Notes: generated by a model not told the origin, from the letters alone. Shown: positions 21,255 through 32,065, counted from the stretch's first letter. The stretch is DNA of 64,000 nucleotides from Mermis nigrescens (GCA_036768485.1 JAVLUZ010000655.1:496001-560000), one strand, 5' to 3'. Numbers and translations: made by a program.

Positions 21255-21879
21255 ATTTTTCGAAAATATGACACTTTTCAGTATTGTAGATTCAGCCCCA
21301 ATCTTTAAACAACCTAAAGCATATTTTACATACTTATATCAATGTCTTCTGTTTTTCGCAGGTTTTACATACGAAAAGAGATCCGTAGGAAGCGAAAATG
21401 ATAGACATTTTAATCTGATACAAACGTAGACTTACTAAATATATTTTCGTTTACAATAGTAGCTTTTCTTACGATGACCGTTTAATACAACTCAATTTGT
21501 GTGGACTTGAATTAGACGTTTACATTTTTGCTTGCGTATACCCATAACATCAATAGGTTTAAATTAGTCATTCCTCCGCTGCGTTACGCTTGAGAGCGCC
21601 ACCCCAGCCCAGGAAGAGAGGGTGTCCCTTCAATTCTCACCATGTTCAAGGTATTTGGATACCAAAATTTACTAATTGCGCTAGCTCTGATGGTCGTAAA
21701 ACGCCGTTTTTAATTCTTCCTTTGGTCCACCTTATGTTTTAAAAGAATTTAGTCGTAAACAAATCCTGGATATGGGCCTGATTGCGTCTAAATCCTAAAA
21801 TATGCGCCTGCACAATGTACATACATAGCCGTCTTAAATAGGCAGTAATTATTTCTAGTCAACTGCAAATAATTGAGCA

Positions 21880-22170
21880 TGCAGTGAAATATTTTGTGCA
21901 GTCAAAAATTAGCGGCCTAGACTACAAATATGATCGAACAGAGTGCAATATTATTTTCAGTCAAAAACCAAGTGGCCTAAACTGCAAATATGACCGGGCA
22001 CAGTAAAGTATTATTTGCAGTCAAAAAACCAGCTAGCTTTACTGCAAGGCACACACAGTCTAATATTATTTGCGGTCAAAAACCAGCGGCCTAGACTGCA
22101 AGTAATTTAATAAACTGTTATATTATTTGCAGTCTAGGCCGCTGATTTTCGACTGCAAATAATATTACAT
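21880..22170 (+). repeat. Minisatellite, 55-60-bp unit, four direct copies plus one inverted
   Basis: The unit core is TTTGCAGTCAAAAACCAGCGGCCTAGACTGCAA. Direct copies start near 21893, 21953, 22013 and 22068. The last, at 22120-22165, is inverted, making a hairpin. Confidence 0.75.
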
Positions 22171-22224
22171 TGGTATTCCTGTGCCTGGTGCGCACCCACC
22201 TTTTGTGTGTGTACATTTTAGGTA

Positions 22225-22385
22225 CTTACAGTGTAGCCTAAGGCATAAATGGGGCGAAAATTGCTCCACTCACTTTGCTCGCTCCGCAATTTTTGCTCCA
22301 TTTATCTCAGGCTTAGCCTATGCGCTGACATCAATGTGAATGCACATAACTAAGCCTAAGCCTAAAATATTGGTAACCCTGCTCA
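22225..22385 (-). repeat. Inverted copy of the 20940-21052 block
   Basis: It contains TAGCCTAAGGCATAAATGG, TCCATTTATCTCAGGCTTAGCC, CATCAATGTGAATGCACAT and CTAAGCCTAAGCCTAA, the reverse complement of the spacer of the fold-back element. Confidence 0.65.
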
Positions 22386-22584
22386 GTCACAGTCCTCTGA
22401 CTCGCTTTTATCATATTTAAGGTAATTTCATTCGCTTAAGTGTTGAAGATTGTGCTTTAAAAATGTCATAAATGGAACCAGTGCATGCAAAAACCTATAA
22501 AATCTGGGAAGATGCGCTACTTTTCGAGTTTGCTGCAAGCAAAGTAACCGCACACATCGCTCGCTCCGCTCGTCGCATCCCATT

Positions 22585-23072
22585 AGAAGAAGAAGAAAAT
22601 AGTTTATTGCGACAGAGACGGAATTAAAACAATACAAATTTAGTCAAATTAAAAAACAGATCAGAGTAAATACACTGAAATGTTGTCAATGCAATGAAAT
22701 ATAATATCGAAAAACCTGCAAAAGGACTATAAAGGCGGTTTGCACTTACTATAGGTAAAACTAATTTTCTCTAAACGACTGCTGAAGGAGGGAAAGTTTG
22801 GGGCATTTACAACTTCTTCTGGCAAATTATTCCAAAAGGAGAAAGTCTATTTGCAAAACAATACATTTTCAAATTTAAGCAAGATTTAAGTATTTCTAGC
22901 TTTACCGAGTTAACTGATCGAGTGATGCCATTACACACCGTGAACAACTCGTTGAAATCTATGTCTATAAGACCATGGTAAATTTTATAGGCCATCGCTA
23001 GATCACGACGGACACGACGTAACTGGAGTGAGTCTAATTTAAGAAAATCTAATCGTTCACTGGAGTAAGTTA
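22585..23072 (-). pseudogene. 3' end of a CR1-like non-LTR retrotransposon
   Basis: Read on the minus strand from 23072, the frame gives YSSERLDFLKLDSLQLRRVR, then DLAMAYKIYHGL and, after one frameshift near 22845, WNNLPEEVVNAP. This is the tail that follows the reverse transcriptase in CR1-type ORF2 (RR-x-RGDLI-x-YKI-x-G, WNSLPEEVV). The untranslated tail ends in an AATAAA and a CTT-type repeat at 22585-22597. Only the last 490 bp remain, as is usual for 5'-truncated copies. Confidence 0.8.
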
Positions 23073-23299
23073 AGAATATGGTACTTTCAGGATACTATGA
23101 AATAAACTTCATAGGAGCGGATTTTTTAGCTCAGTACTTAGAACATGTTGAAAGAAAGCGCGGAAAAAAATATCCATCCGTACAAAAGCTATGGGTTTCG
23201 TTAATTAGCCTCTTCTAGACCTATGCAAGCATCTACTCGACCTAAGTATTTAAAGATTCATGCAGCTGAATGCAGAATCACATGTAGATACCCAATTTA

Positions 23300-23455
23300 C
23301 GTCGATATAAGCATCTATACATCGACCTAAGCATCTATACATCTGCCAAAGCATCTATACATCGACCTAAGCATCTATGCATTGACCTAAGCATCTATAC
23401 ATCGACCTAAGCATCTATACATTGACCTAAGCGGAGCGACCTCGACCTAAGCAGC
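23300..23455 (+). repeat. Minisatellite, 20-bp unit
   Basis: The unit GCATCTATACATCGACCTAA is repeated about seven times with single-base changes (CTGCCAAA, TGCATTG). It sits between CR1-like and SINE-like fragments. Confidence 0.85.
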
Positions 23456-23930
23456 TTAAAACACCTTTTCAGATATACTGAGCCTAAGCCTATGTATATT
23501 AGAAGCAAAACTCAGATTTTCCTATATCTTATCAAGTATAACCGAAAAAAACATGACAAAATGAAAATTTTTTAAAAGTTTTTCAAAATTTCAAATAGAT
23601 TTCCGCAGATCTTTTTTCTTGTTTCTCCTTCATTGCTATGCTTCCTTCCATAATTGCAGCCCATATTCTTTATTTCAGACAAATATGTGAGTCCTTGATT
23701 GAGCCGTTTAATCGTTCCACCCAACACTCAAATCGACAGTTGCCTGCAACTTTGCAAGTATGGCTCAGATTTTCACCAAATTTTTTTCCGCGCTCCAATT
23801 TATCATGTTCTACAAGTTTGGCACAAAATTTTTGGCATTCTGTATTCGTTTTCCTCCTTTTCTGAAAGTACCATATTCTTAACTTTAGCCTCGTTCACTA
23901 TAGCTCAAGTCGGAAAAAATTTAAAACTCA
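23456..23930. other. Non-coding sequence with an inverted copy of 23068-23092
   Basis: CTGAAAGTACCATATTCTTAAC at 23864-23885 is the inverse of 23069-23090. Two short open frames here have no recognisable domain. Confidence 0.4.
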
Positions 23931-23938
23931 GGCTTATT

Positions 23939-24755
23939 CAGGGTTGGCCGAGCATGGTTTTTTGGTTTTTTGGTTTTTTTGGTTTTTTATGGTTTTTTAT
24001 GGTTTGAAAATCGGCCTCGGTTTTTGGTTTTTTTGGTTTTTCAAGTCAATGTTAAAAAATGTCGCAAGATTCATATTTCATCATTTGTAAACATATGCAA
24101 ATAGTACTCTTTACTCTAGCATAGAAAAGACTAATTATTTAGGGAATTAACGGCATGAAATAGTTTATTTTCATTTTGGTTGAACTTTTTTTGTAAGAGA
24201 GACGTAATTATAATAGTATAATGTAATGATGATCCAGGCACGTAGCTGACCCTCCAATTTTGGGGGGACCAACTTATATTTGGGGGGACCAAATGCTAAA
24301 AAGGCAAAAACGACCAAAAATAGCATTAAAAAATTGAAATTTTTCCATTTTTTCAAAATTTTGGGGAAGGGACATGTCCCCCATCAGCTGGCACCCGACG
24401 CTGTCACAAAGCTGGTATTTGTTAAAAGCAATATCAACCATTTCGAAGGAACGACCCTAGATATTTCTAGTGATGAAAATGAACAAGAAGAAAATGATTC
24501 TTAATGTTGCCGTTTATTCTACTGAATGAATTTGAAATTGTTCGATTTTGTTATTTTTCCTGAATAATTGGTTAGGCAACTCATGCCTGTTCTTTAATTT
24601 AGTGGTTTTTAATCATAATCAAGCATTTCAACACTTATACCCACGACTAAGTTATAAAAACCAAAATTTAACCATTAAAAAACCATAAAAAACCATAAAA
24701 AACCAAAAAAACCAAGATATCGGAAATTTTCCAACTTTGGTTTTTTCCAACCTTG
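23939..24755. mobile_element. hAT-like element (817 bp) with perfect 8-bp duplication
   Basis: It begins CAGGGTTGG and ends CCAACCTTG. GGCTTATT flanks it at 23931-23938 and 24756-24763. Both ends are lined with GGTTTTTT / AAAAAACC subterminal repeats. A short plus-strand frame ending at 24504 encodes LVFVKSNINHF followed by an acidic tail. This resembles the extreme C-terminus of hAT transposases (LxFLKxN). The element is inserted into a SINE-like sequence that resumes at 24764. Confidence 0.82.
24232..24390. mobile_element. Family G element, degenerate, nested in the hAT-like element
   Basis: It starts CAGGCACGTAGCTGACC and carries TTGGGGGGACCAA and AGGCAAAAACGACCAAAAATAGC. The right end is decayed near CATCAGCTGGCA. 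Confidence 0.55.
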
Positions 24756-24763
24756 GGCTTATT

Positions 24764-25110
24764 ATAAACGCTGGCACCAACATGTTGGTCAGTCCATGAT
24801 ACTAAGGCTTAGCCTAATAAGCAGGTAAATCAATGCAAAATATTACAAATACCTTGCGCTTCTTTTATCGAAATGAACGAGCGTTAGTCGATTGGTTAAG
24901 GTTCTGGGCTTTAAAGCAAGAGGTCCACGTTTCGAATCTGGTTGGCAGCGACTTTCTTCCATTTCATCTAATGCTACGAACAATGACCATCTTAATACAT
25001 ATGTGAACCTGCTACACGAATGTCACATTGTGCTCTATTATTGTTACAAATTGAATTACAAATTTTATTTTATAATTATTTGCAGTTGACTGCAAATAAT
25101 TATTGCCTCT
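24764..25110 (+). repeat. tRNA-derived SINE-like element, copy 1
   Basis: Box A (TTAGTCGATTGG at 24884-24895) and box B (GTTTCGAATCT at 24929-24939) of an RNA polymerase III promoter have tRNA-like spacing. The cloverleaf is too poor for a tRNA gene. The sequence upstream (ATAAACGCTGGCACCAACAT) is shared with copy 2 at 27357. Confidence 0.65.
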
Positions 25111-25940
25111 TAAAACATTATCGATTTTTTCTCAACTTCTTTATTTTTCATGGCTTAGACTTAGTTTTACATGGGTGGTAGTGCTCCTGCCTAGATCGGT
25201 TTTGCTGCCAGCAAAGGTTAATAATTACTCCCATTTGAGTCGAATCCAAACAAAATTGGCACTACTGCGCACCTCTGTGTTGCCAGGTCTCAAAATTCAG
25301 ATTCTCCTGCACAGAGGTAAAATTGAGGAAAAATTCTCCTGCAATTCTCCTGAAAAATTTTGATTCTCCTGAAAATTTCTCCTGGCTCATATTTTGCAGG
25401 AAAGGTTGTACAGCAGATCTACAATTGTATGTACACATGCATATCAAGCATGCTCAGGCCAATTTACCTTGGTTCACCCAACTATTTTATTCTGATCTCT
25501 TGTCTGTTAATCCTAAGGACACTCAAGGCTAAATAATGAACATTAATTCTCTCAAAAAAGCTCATGGAGCATATCTGCATTATACAGGCAAATGAAAAAA
25601 TAATGGAAGACTAATGCTGCACCACAAAGTATAACATTTTATTCAACATCAACAGCTGACAAACATTCAATAACAGATTCCTGATCTTCATCGGGATATA
25701 CTGCTCAAGGGCCTCAGCTAAAGAGGTCGCATTGTTTACAATACACATTATTCGAAAAAACAGTTTCTAAGCTTAAAACAGTGACCGCCAATTTTCAGTT
25801 GCACTTACATCATCAAAAATTTCTGAAAAGAGCCCTGTTTGCAATGTCTTTTGAAAAAATAAATAATACTTTATTACTAATTGTATGTACTTCAGTAGCA
25901 AGCAAATCCTTACGTTTTGAAATACATCAAAAAAATGTTT

Positions 25941-26997
25941 ATAGGCGCTTTACAAACACCGTTTTTTCCCAGCAATTAGGTTGACATTATAGACCGAACC
26001 CAAAATTTTTTTCCACTTTTTCCGACTTTTTTCGAAATTTTTTGGGAGGTCTAAAAACGTTCAAAATAGAGCGCCTGTGTTGAAAAATCAGTGTTTTTAC
26101 GTGGAAAATTTTATGTACACATGCAATAGCGGTGTTTGATGCACTTTTTGTATAAAAATTTCGCGCTTCTACAAGAATATCACGATCAGTAACGTTATTT
26201 ATGTTGAAACTTAATTTCCTTCCTTCAGTAAAGCATATTAGCCAATTCTGAAGTTGTTTTTGACAATTAAAATTATAATTTATCAAATGGCGCGAAGCGC
26301 TAGAAAATTTTGAAATTTTAGCTCAAAAACTGTGCAGAAGGTAAGGATTTTCAATCGTAGTGGAGTTCTAGAATATCGATAAAAATGTTGCAAATTGAGC
26401 CGCACGGCTCAAACATCAATAACAAGTAAGAATTAACCACCCGGCGAGAAGCGCCGAAAATTTTTGTAGTTTCACCTCTCTGAAACGCATTTTTGCATTA
26501 AAAAACTAACTGAATCCGTGCAGAAGATAAGGATTTTCAATCGTAGTAAAGTTCTAGATCAAATTTTCGATAAAAATGCTGCAGTTGACGCAGCGCAGCT
26601 CAAATATTAAAAACAAAAAAAGAATTAAATCAATTCGGCGCGAAGCGCCAAAAAATTTTTGTAGTTTTACTTCTCTAAAACGCATTTTTGCATTACAAAA
26701 ACTAACCGAATCCGTGCAGAAGATAAGGATTTTCAATCGTAGTGTGAAGTTCTAGACCAGATTGTCGATAAAAATGTTGCAATTGGCGCGGCGCGGCTTA
26801 AGGATTACTAATAAGTAAGAATTTAATCAATTCGGCGCGCTGAAAAATTTTGAAGTTTTAACTCTCTAAAACGCATTTTTAACATTACAAAAAGTTTCCA
26901 CAAATGCCAACCAAGCCCAAAAATTTTTTTCCATTTCCCAAAATTTTGGTTGACAAATAGACCAAAAGTGGAAAAAACGGTGTTTGCAAACGTCTAT
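25941..26997. mobile_element. DNA transposon remnant with about 30-bp inverted termini (1057 bp)
   Basis: The left end is ATAGGCGCTTTACAAACACC plus GTTTTTTCC. The right end, reversed, is ATAGACGTTTGCAAACACC plus GTTTTTTCC. A minus-strand frame (26286-25987) includes QNWLICFTEGRKLSF and ILVEARNFYTKSA, which loosely recall the CENP-B-type helix-turn-helix of pogo transposases. I cannot confirm that. Confidence 0.55.
26285..26900 (+). repeat. Tandem array, about 185-200-bp unit, three to four units
   Basis: The blocks GCGCGAAGCGC, GTGCAGAAGATAAGGATTTTCAATCGTAGT and GATAAAAATGYTGCA recur near 26290, 26450, 26640 and 26838. It lies inside the 25941-26997 element. Confidence 0.8.
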
Positions 26998-27356
26998 GAA
27001 ACTGATAAAAACAATTAGACGGTTGTAAAGCTATGTATTACTGCACTTCGTGATATTAAGTGAATAAATGAATGAATGAATGAATGATTTACTACGGAAG
27101 CACGAAACTTGGCATTGGTGTAGCTGGTTCATATATGTATTAACATAGCCACGCTATAAGTATGTATACAGCAAGCAGTATCCGGTGAAAGCTGCCAACT
27201 AACTGGTTCAAGTCAAGTCAAAACAAATAAGGCAGTGCTCGGATTGTTCCTATAGATTCATGTGACTGACCAAAATGTTGGTGTCAGCATATAAAATGAG
27301 CCTAAGTAATGGGATGCAACTCGCTTTGCTCACTCCGCTCGTCGCATCCCTTTACT

Positions 27357-27665
27357 CAGGCTTATTTTAAACGCTGGCACCAACATTTTGGTCAGTCCAT
27401 GATACTAAGCCTAAGCCTAATTGGCTGGTAAATCAGCAAAACATTACGAATACCTTGCAATCTTTATTGAAATTAATCAACGGTTATGGTTCTGGACTCT
27501 AGAGCAAGGGGTCCACGTTTCGAATCTGACTGCCAGCAACTTTCTCTTGTTTCCTCAGATGCTACCAACTGTACACATATATACGCCCTTATAATATGAC
27601 TATGTTAATACGTGAACCAGCTACACGAATGCCCGAAACTTATTTGGATATAGTCATAACTTAAC
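27357..27665 (+). repeat. tRNA-derived SINE-like element, copy 2
   Basis: It has the same order as copy 1: CTTATTTTAAACGCTGGCACCAACAT, GTCAGTCCATGATACTAAGCC, then GGTTCTGGACTCTAGAGCAAG and GTCCACGTTTCGAATCTG (box B near 27522). Box A is damaged (ATCAACGGTTATGG). Confidence 0.65.
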
Positions 27666-27832
27666 ACTTAGGTCTTAACTATGAACGAAATAAAGTCTTG
27701 AAAAATGAGCTTGCTAAGCGAGAGTTGTAAACTACGAGGAGCTTAAAGTTTAAACCTACCATTAAATTATAAAGATAATAATAAAAGATTTAAAGCTTAA
27801 AGATTAGAGTAAGGTTTGTTTACAAACCTGTT

Positions 27833-28204
27833 ATGTGTATCAGCCGGTTTTTCAAGAACAAGGATGCTGTACCTGCTAAGCTACTCTCAAATTTAGTATA
27901 TAAGTATACGTGTTCTAGCTGTATGGCTAGTTACATCGGTGAAACTCGCCGACATTTTGGGAGTAGAATGGCAGAGCATACTGGCATCTCATTTGCTACA
28001 GGAAAGCCAATTCAGGGTGATAGTTTATCTGCTATTAACAAACATATCTCAAATAGCAATCATCCAATTACATCAGATTGCTTCAAGGTTATCAGTCGAG
28101 CATCCAACTCTTTTGATCTTTTAATCAGGGAGTCATTATACATAGCACGTGATCGTCCTATTCTCAACAATAATGTTTCATCATATCCTTTAAATTTGTT
28201 TTAA
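27833..28204 (+). pseudogene. GIY-YIG endonuclease domain of a Penelope-like element, 5'-truncated
   Basis: The 123-residue frame carries LVYKYTCSSCMASYIGETRR followed by HFGSRMAEH. This has the Cys-x2-Cys, the YIG core with its upstream Tyr, and the catalytic-type Arg typical of the C-terminal GIY-YIG domain of Penelope polyproteins. A later SDCFKVI...LLIRESLYI segment fits the domain end. The reverse transcriptase that should precede it is absent, so this is only the 3' part. It is flanked within 50 bp on each side by the inverted arms. The first ATG is arbitrary; the frame is open somewhat further upstream. Confidence 0.85.
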
Positions 28205-28267
28205 TTTACCACATTTTTCTTTTTCTTAAAGTTTTAAATCTTTTATTATTATCTTTATAATTTATCA

Positions 28268-28546
28268 GATGTTACACGCGTCTTTCGTGATGGTCCCATT
28301 CACGAAAACCGCATCCAGTTTGTCAAAGTTTGCCTAACGTCGGTTCAGGCAAGGCATCGCTTCGTTTCCTTGATCAATAAGACAGTCCGCGTTAAATCCA
28401 AAGACCAACTTTCGCGTTTGCGGTGCCGTCCTGATTTATCATTCCTTCAAAGAAAACGTCAACGCGAACTGGTTTCCGAGCTCAACGATCGTAAATCTCG
28501 AGGTGAAGAAGGTCTTTTTATCGATTTTCAGCGCCGATTGTGTTAA
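28268..28546 (+). pseudogene. ORF1 C-terminal fragment of the CR1-like element
   Basis: The open frame of 92 codons before TAA has no ATG. It encodes IQFVKVCLTSVQARHRFV and then CRPDLSFLQRKRQRELVSEL with RKSRGEE. The RPDLT-x2-QR-x4-REL-x-EL pattern is common at the end of ORF1 proteins in CR1/L2-type elements. The element begins here, so most of ORF1 is missing. Confidence 0.75.
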
Positions 28547-28612
28547 ATGCAAACCGAACCGTAATATTAATAACCAACTCTTCACCTAGGTAGTCGCGCC
28601 CTTTCTCGTACT

Positions 28613-29265
28613 TTGCGTTTAAAAGTTCTGTATTTCAATTCAAGAAGTTTGTTAAATAAGCTAGGTGATTTAAAACTGTTACTAAATAGCAAACAGTTTG
28701 AAATAATACTTTGTTGTGAATCTTGGCTTTATCCTGAAATTCCAGATAGTCTACTTTGCAGTTCAAATAATTACCAAATTATTCGATGTGATCGGTTAAA
28801 TAAACGTGGGGGTGGACTTATAGTTTTTGCTAATAATAATCTACATATTAAACACATCAAAATTCCTATCAATTTTCCTGCCTGTGAAATTTTAATTTTT
28901 GATTTATGCAATACTGATTTCAAAACTAGATTTATTCTAGCTTATCGTCCTCCTACTTATGATATTATGTATGCTGAAAGTCTTTGTAATTCTATTGAAT
29001 GGGCTTCTAATGTACCTTATCCTTTATTAATTGTTGGTGATTTTAATCTTCCTAAAATTAATTGGGTCTCCAACACCTTTCCTTCTGATCCCATCAATAC
29101 TTTATTTTATGATATGACACCTTCTGTACAACTGGTTTGGAGCAACTAATCCGTAGTCCAACTCACGCTAATAATATATTAGATTTGCTTTTTTCACTTA
29201 ATCAAGCCATTAACGTGAAGATATCACCTCCTTTTTCTGTTAGTGATCATAATTCTATTGCTTTC
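28613..29265 (+). pseudogene. Endonuclease domain (EEP family) of the CR1-like ORF2, frameshifted
   Basis: The frame from 28613 carries LYFNSRSLLNK, CCESWL, a GGGLIVFA strand, AYRPP and LIVGDFNLPKINW. It breaks near 29143. The next frame continues LIRSPTHANNILDLLFS and SVSDHNSIAF, then breaks again near 29265. The GDFN and SDHN motifs are the phosphodiesterase active-site blocks of exonuclease-endonuclease-phosphatase enzymes, which nick target DNA in non-LTR elements. Confidence 0.85.
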
Positions 29266-31387
29266 TGAAATTCAAGGGTACGAAGAGACAAATCACATGC
29301 CCTCTTGTTTAAATTTTCGAAAAGCCAATTACGAGTTAATTTCTATGCGATTAGCCACTGTTTCTTGGCCCGATTTATTTAATCAGTGTACTTCGGCAGA
29401 TGATATGTATAATGTTTTTGTTTCAGTTCTTCAAACTATTAGTTCTGATCTAATACCTAAAAAAGTACATGGAAATTTTAAGAAAGTATTTCCTAAACAC
29501 ATCCGTAAGTTATATTTAAAAAAACTTAAATTATGGAAAAATTACAAAAAGTTCAAAACTCGAATAAATCGAACTATCTATTCTAGTTTCTGCAAATCTA
29601 TAAAAAGAGAAACCAAAAATTTTTACGCTAAAGAAGAATTAGAAGTTTTGAAATCAGGCGATATCCGTAACTTTTACAATTTTGTTAATTCTCGTTTAAA
29701 AATCAGGAAAAGTTCATTTCCCCTGACTTTATCTAATGGTATTGAATTAGATGACGATCATGTAAAAGCTAATCATTTTAACTCATATTTTGCCTCTGTT
29801 TTCACTGTTGATGATCAAAATCTTCCTGTTTTTCAGGCTCGTACTTTTTCTTCGTTAGCAGAAATGAATTTTGATGTAGACACCGTTTACAGAGCTATTC
29901 GCGAATCTAAACCAAGTACTGCATGTGGCCCTGATGGCCTATGCTCATTTTTTATTAAAAAACTAAGTTATTTGCTTTCTCCTCCTCTTGCTTCTATCTT
30001 TGAAACTTCTTTTCGATCAGGTTCAATTCCAAAATTGTGGTATCAAGCAAACGTAATTCCAGTTTTCAAAAATAAAGGTGATTCTGCTTGTGTAGAAAAT
30101 TATCGTCCGATTTCGTTGTGTTGCTCTCCTTGTAAAATTATGGAAAAAATTGTTAATAAAAAGATTCTGGATTACTTAAATATAAATAATTTACTTTCTC
30201 CTCTCCAATTTGGATTTTTAAAAGGTCGATCATGTGAAATGCAATTGCTAAAGTGTAAAAACGAATGGGCAAAATTTATTGATAGAAAATCTACTGTAGA
30301 TGTAATTTTTATCGACTTTAAAAAAGCTTTCGATTCTTTATCGCACACAAAATTACTTCATAAACTTTCTGCATATGGTCTAAATGGTTTTCTTTTCAAC
30401 TGGCTTAAATCTTTTTTATCCTCTCGATCTCAGTGCGTTGTTGTTAATAGTTCTTTTTCAGATAGCTTTAATGTAACTAGCGGCGTCCCGCAAGGGAGCG
30501 TGATAGGGCCAACCCTTTTTCTGATTTACATTAATGATTTATGTGATAATATGAGTAGTCGTATTCGGTTATTTGCTGACGATGTTAAAATGTATAATTT
30601 GTCCTCTTCTAAAACTATACTTCAAAACGACCTTAATAAGCTTTATACATGGTCGCGTGAATGGCAGCTTCAGATATCTATTGATAAATGCTCAGTTTTG
30701 TACATGGGTTATAATAATCCTAAACATCAATATTTTATTGGAAATCAACTTTTACCTTCTGATTCTGACTGTGTCCGCGATTTAGGTGTTCTAATGTCTC
30801 AAAATTTGAAATTTCAGCAGCACTATCATGAAGTGATTAAAAAAGCTTCTCAGCGATCCAGTCTGATACTGAAGTTATTCTTCTCTCGTGATCATAAAAT
30901 TTTGTCTCGTGCTTTTGTTGTATATGTTCGTCCGCTTTTAGAGTACTGCTGTACCGTTTGGAGTCCTTATCGTATTCGAGATATTGATCGTATCGAGCGA
31001 GTTCAGCGCAAGTTTACCCGTTGTATTTTTGGTTTTAACAGTGGTTTGTCATATAATGATCGTTTAAAAAGTCTGTCGTTAGAACGTCTCGAAATACGCC
31101 GTATTCGTTTTGCTTTATCCTTTTACTATCAGATTATTAATGGAAAATCACACATTCTCTGTGACGAGTTTTTCGCATTTAATCGCAACTATACTCGCTC
31201 TGTCAATAACCTTAAACTGACTGTTCCAGTAGCTCGTTCAGATATTCTCAAGTATGATTTCAGTCATAGATATGTGAATCTGTGGAATTCACTTCCAGTT
31301 GATGTTGTAAATTCACCTAGTTTAGAAATTTTTAAACGCAAACTAAATGCTTTTGATTTTTCTGTTCATCTGAAGGGGCACGTGTAA
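29266..31387 (+). pseudogene. Reverse transcriptase domain of the CR1-like ORF2
   Basis: It is one open frame of about 700 residues. The reverse transcriptase blocks are in order: VIPVFKNKGD, ENYRPISLCC, LQFGFLKGRS, FIDFKKAFDSL, SGVPQGSVIGP and the catalytic FADDVKMY (FADD codons at 30572-30583). The thumb region follows (LYTWSREWQLQISIDKC), then the C-terminal RPLLEYCCTVWSPY and LWNSLPVDVVNSPS. The frame ends at 31387. This part is intact, but it lacks an in-frame link to the endonuclease because of the upstream frameshifts. Confidence 0.92.
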
Positions 31388-32065
31388 GTTTTCACGTTCG
31401 TGACTGCGTGTCCCGTTGCTGACGTTTTAGTCATATATCGTTTTATCATATCTTTGTATCGTACGCTGTGTCTTTATTTTTACCATGTCTTGTACGTTTT
31501 GCAATAAATCTTTGTTGTTGTTGTTGTTGTTGGTAGGTTTAAACTTTAAGCTCCTCTTAGTTTACAACTCTCGCTTAGCAAGCTCATTTTTCAAAATAAA
31601 GTCTTAATGTGAAGCAACTAACTAACTACAGTAAATTAGTAAGGAGGTTAATGTATGATAATCATTATAACTTGCTGTTTAAGTTTTGAAAATTCTCCTA
31701 AATTCTCCTAGATTTTCAGGATTCTCCTGAATTCTCCTGACATTTTAAAATTCTCCTGCATTCTCCTGCATGTTTACAACCTCTCCTGAAATTTCTCCTG
31801 AAAAGCCCATTCTCCTGCTCCTGCTCCTGAAAATTTTAGATTCTCCTGAATTCAGGAGAATTCTCCTGCACCCGGCAACCCTGGCGCACCGCACATTAAG
31901 GATTTTAGAACGCACCAGTGTTGCCAGCTCTGAAAAGGCAAATCGGCCAAATCGACATTTACAACCGGCCAAAATCGGCCAAGAGCAAAGGTAAATTCCG
32001 GCCAAAATCGGCCAAACTATGTATATATAGTTGAAAAATAAGAAAACGGATAAAATTTATTCAAA

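Larger units (their letters stand above)
28265..31531 (+). mobile_element. CR1-like non-LTR retrotransposon, 5'-truncated, with frameshifts
   Basis: In order it holds the tail of ORF1, an apurinic-type endonuclease, a reverse transcriptase, a short untranslated region with AATAAA and a (TTG)n tail (31508-31531). It interrupts the right arm of the Penelope-like element exactly between TTTATAATTTA and GGTAGGTTTAAAC, which are adjacent in the intact left arm. At least two frameshifts make it inactive. The clade within the CR1/Jockey group is uncertain. Confidence 0.87.
27699..31593 (+). mobile_element. Penelope-like element fragment with inverted arms, interrupted by a CR1-like insertion
   Basis: The left arm (27699-27800: TGAAAAATGAGCTTGCTAAG, GAGGAGCTTAAAGTTTAAACC, then AAAGATAATAATAAAAGATTTAAA) is repeated inverted in two pieces at 28228-28264 and 31532-31593. 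Between the pieces lies a CR1-like retrotransposon. AAATAAAGTCTT flanks the whole at 27688-27699 and 31594-31605, an 11-12-bp duplication. Inverted terminal copies and GIY-YIG endonucleases are known for Penelope-like elements. Confidence 0.78.
25275..31883. mobile_element. Probable 6.6-kb hAT-like element hosting later insertions
   Basis: The left end CTGTGTTGCCAGGT and the right end ACCCGGCAACCCTG are inverted repeats matching at 11 of 14 positions. The flanks GCGCACCT (25267-25274) and GCGCACCG (31884-31891) agree at seven of eight. Both end regions are dense in ATTCTCCTG repeats (25290-25385, 31683-31870). These run in the same direction at both ends, which is not symmetrical. No transposase was recognised. 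The interior now holds a SINE, a TIR element, a Penelope-like element and a CR1-like element. Confidence 0.5.

Noticed and set aside
23300..23455. Short regular repeats as a regulatory array
   Set aside because: They are head-to-tail 20-bp units with random substitutions, typical of a minisatellite.
24884..24950. Possible tRNA gene
   Set aside because: Boxes A and B are present but the acceptor and anticodon stems do not pair well, and a second copy with the same flanks exists, so it is a SINE-like repeat.
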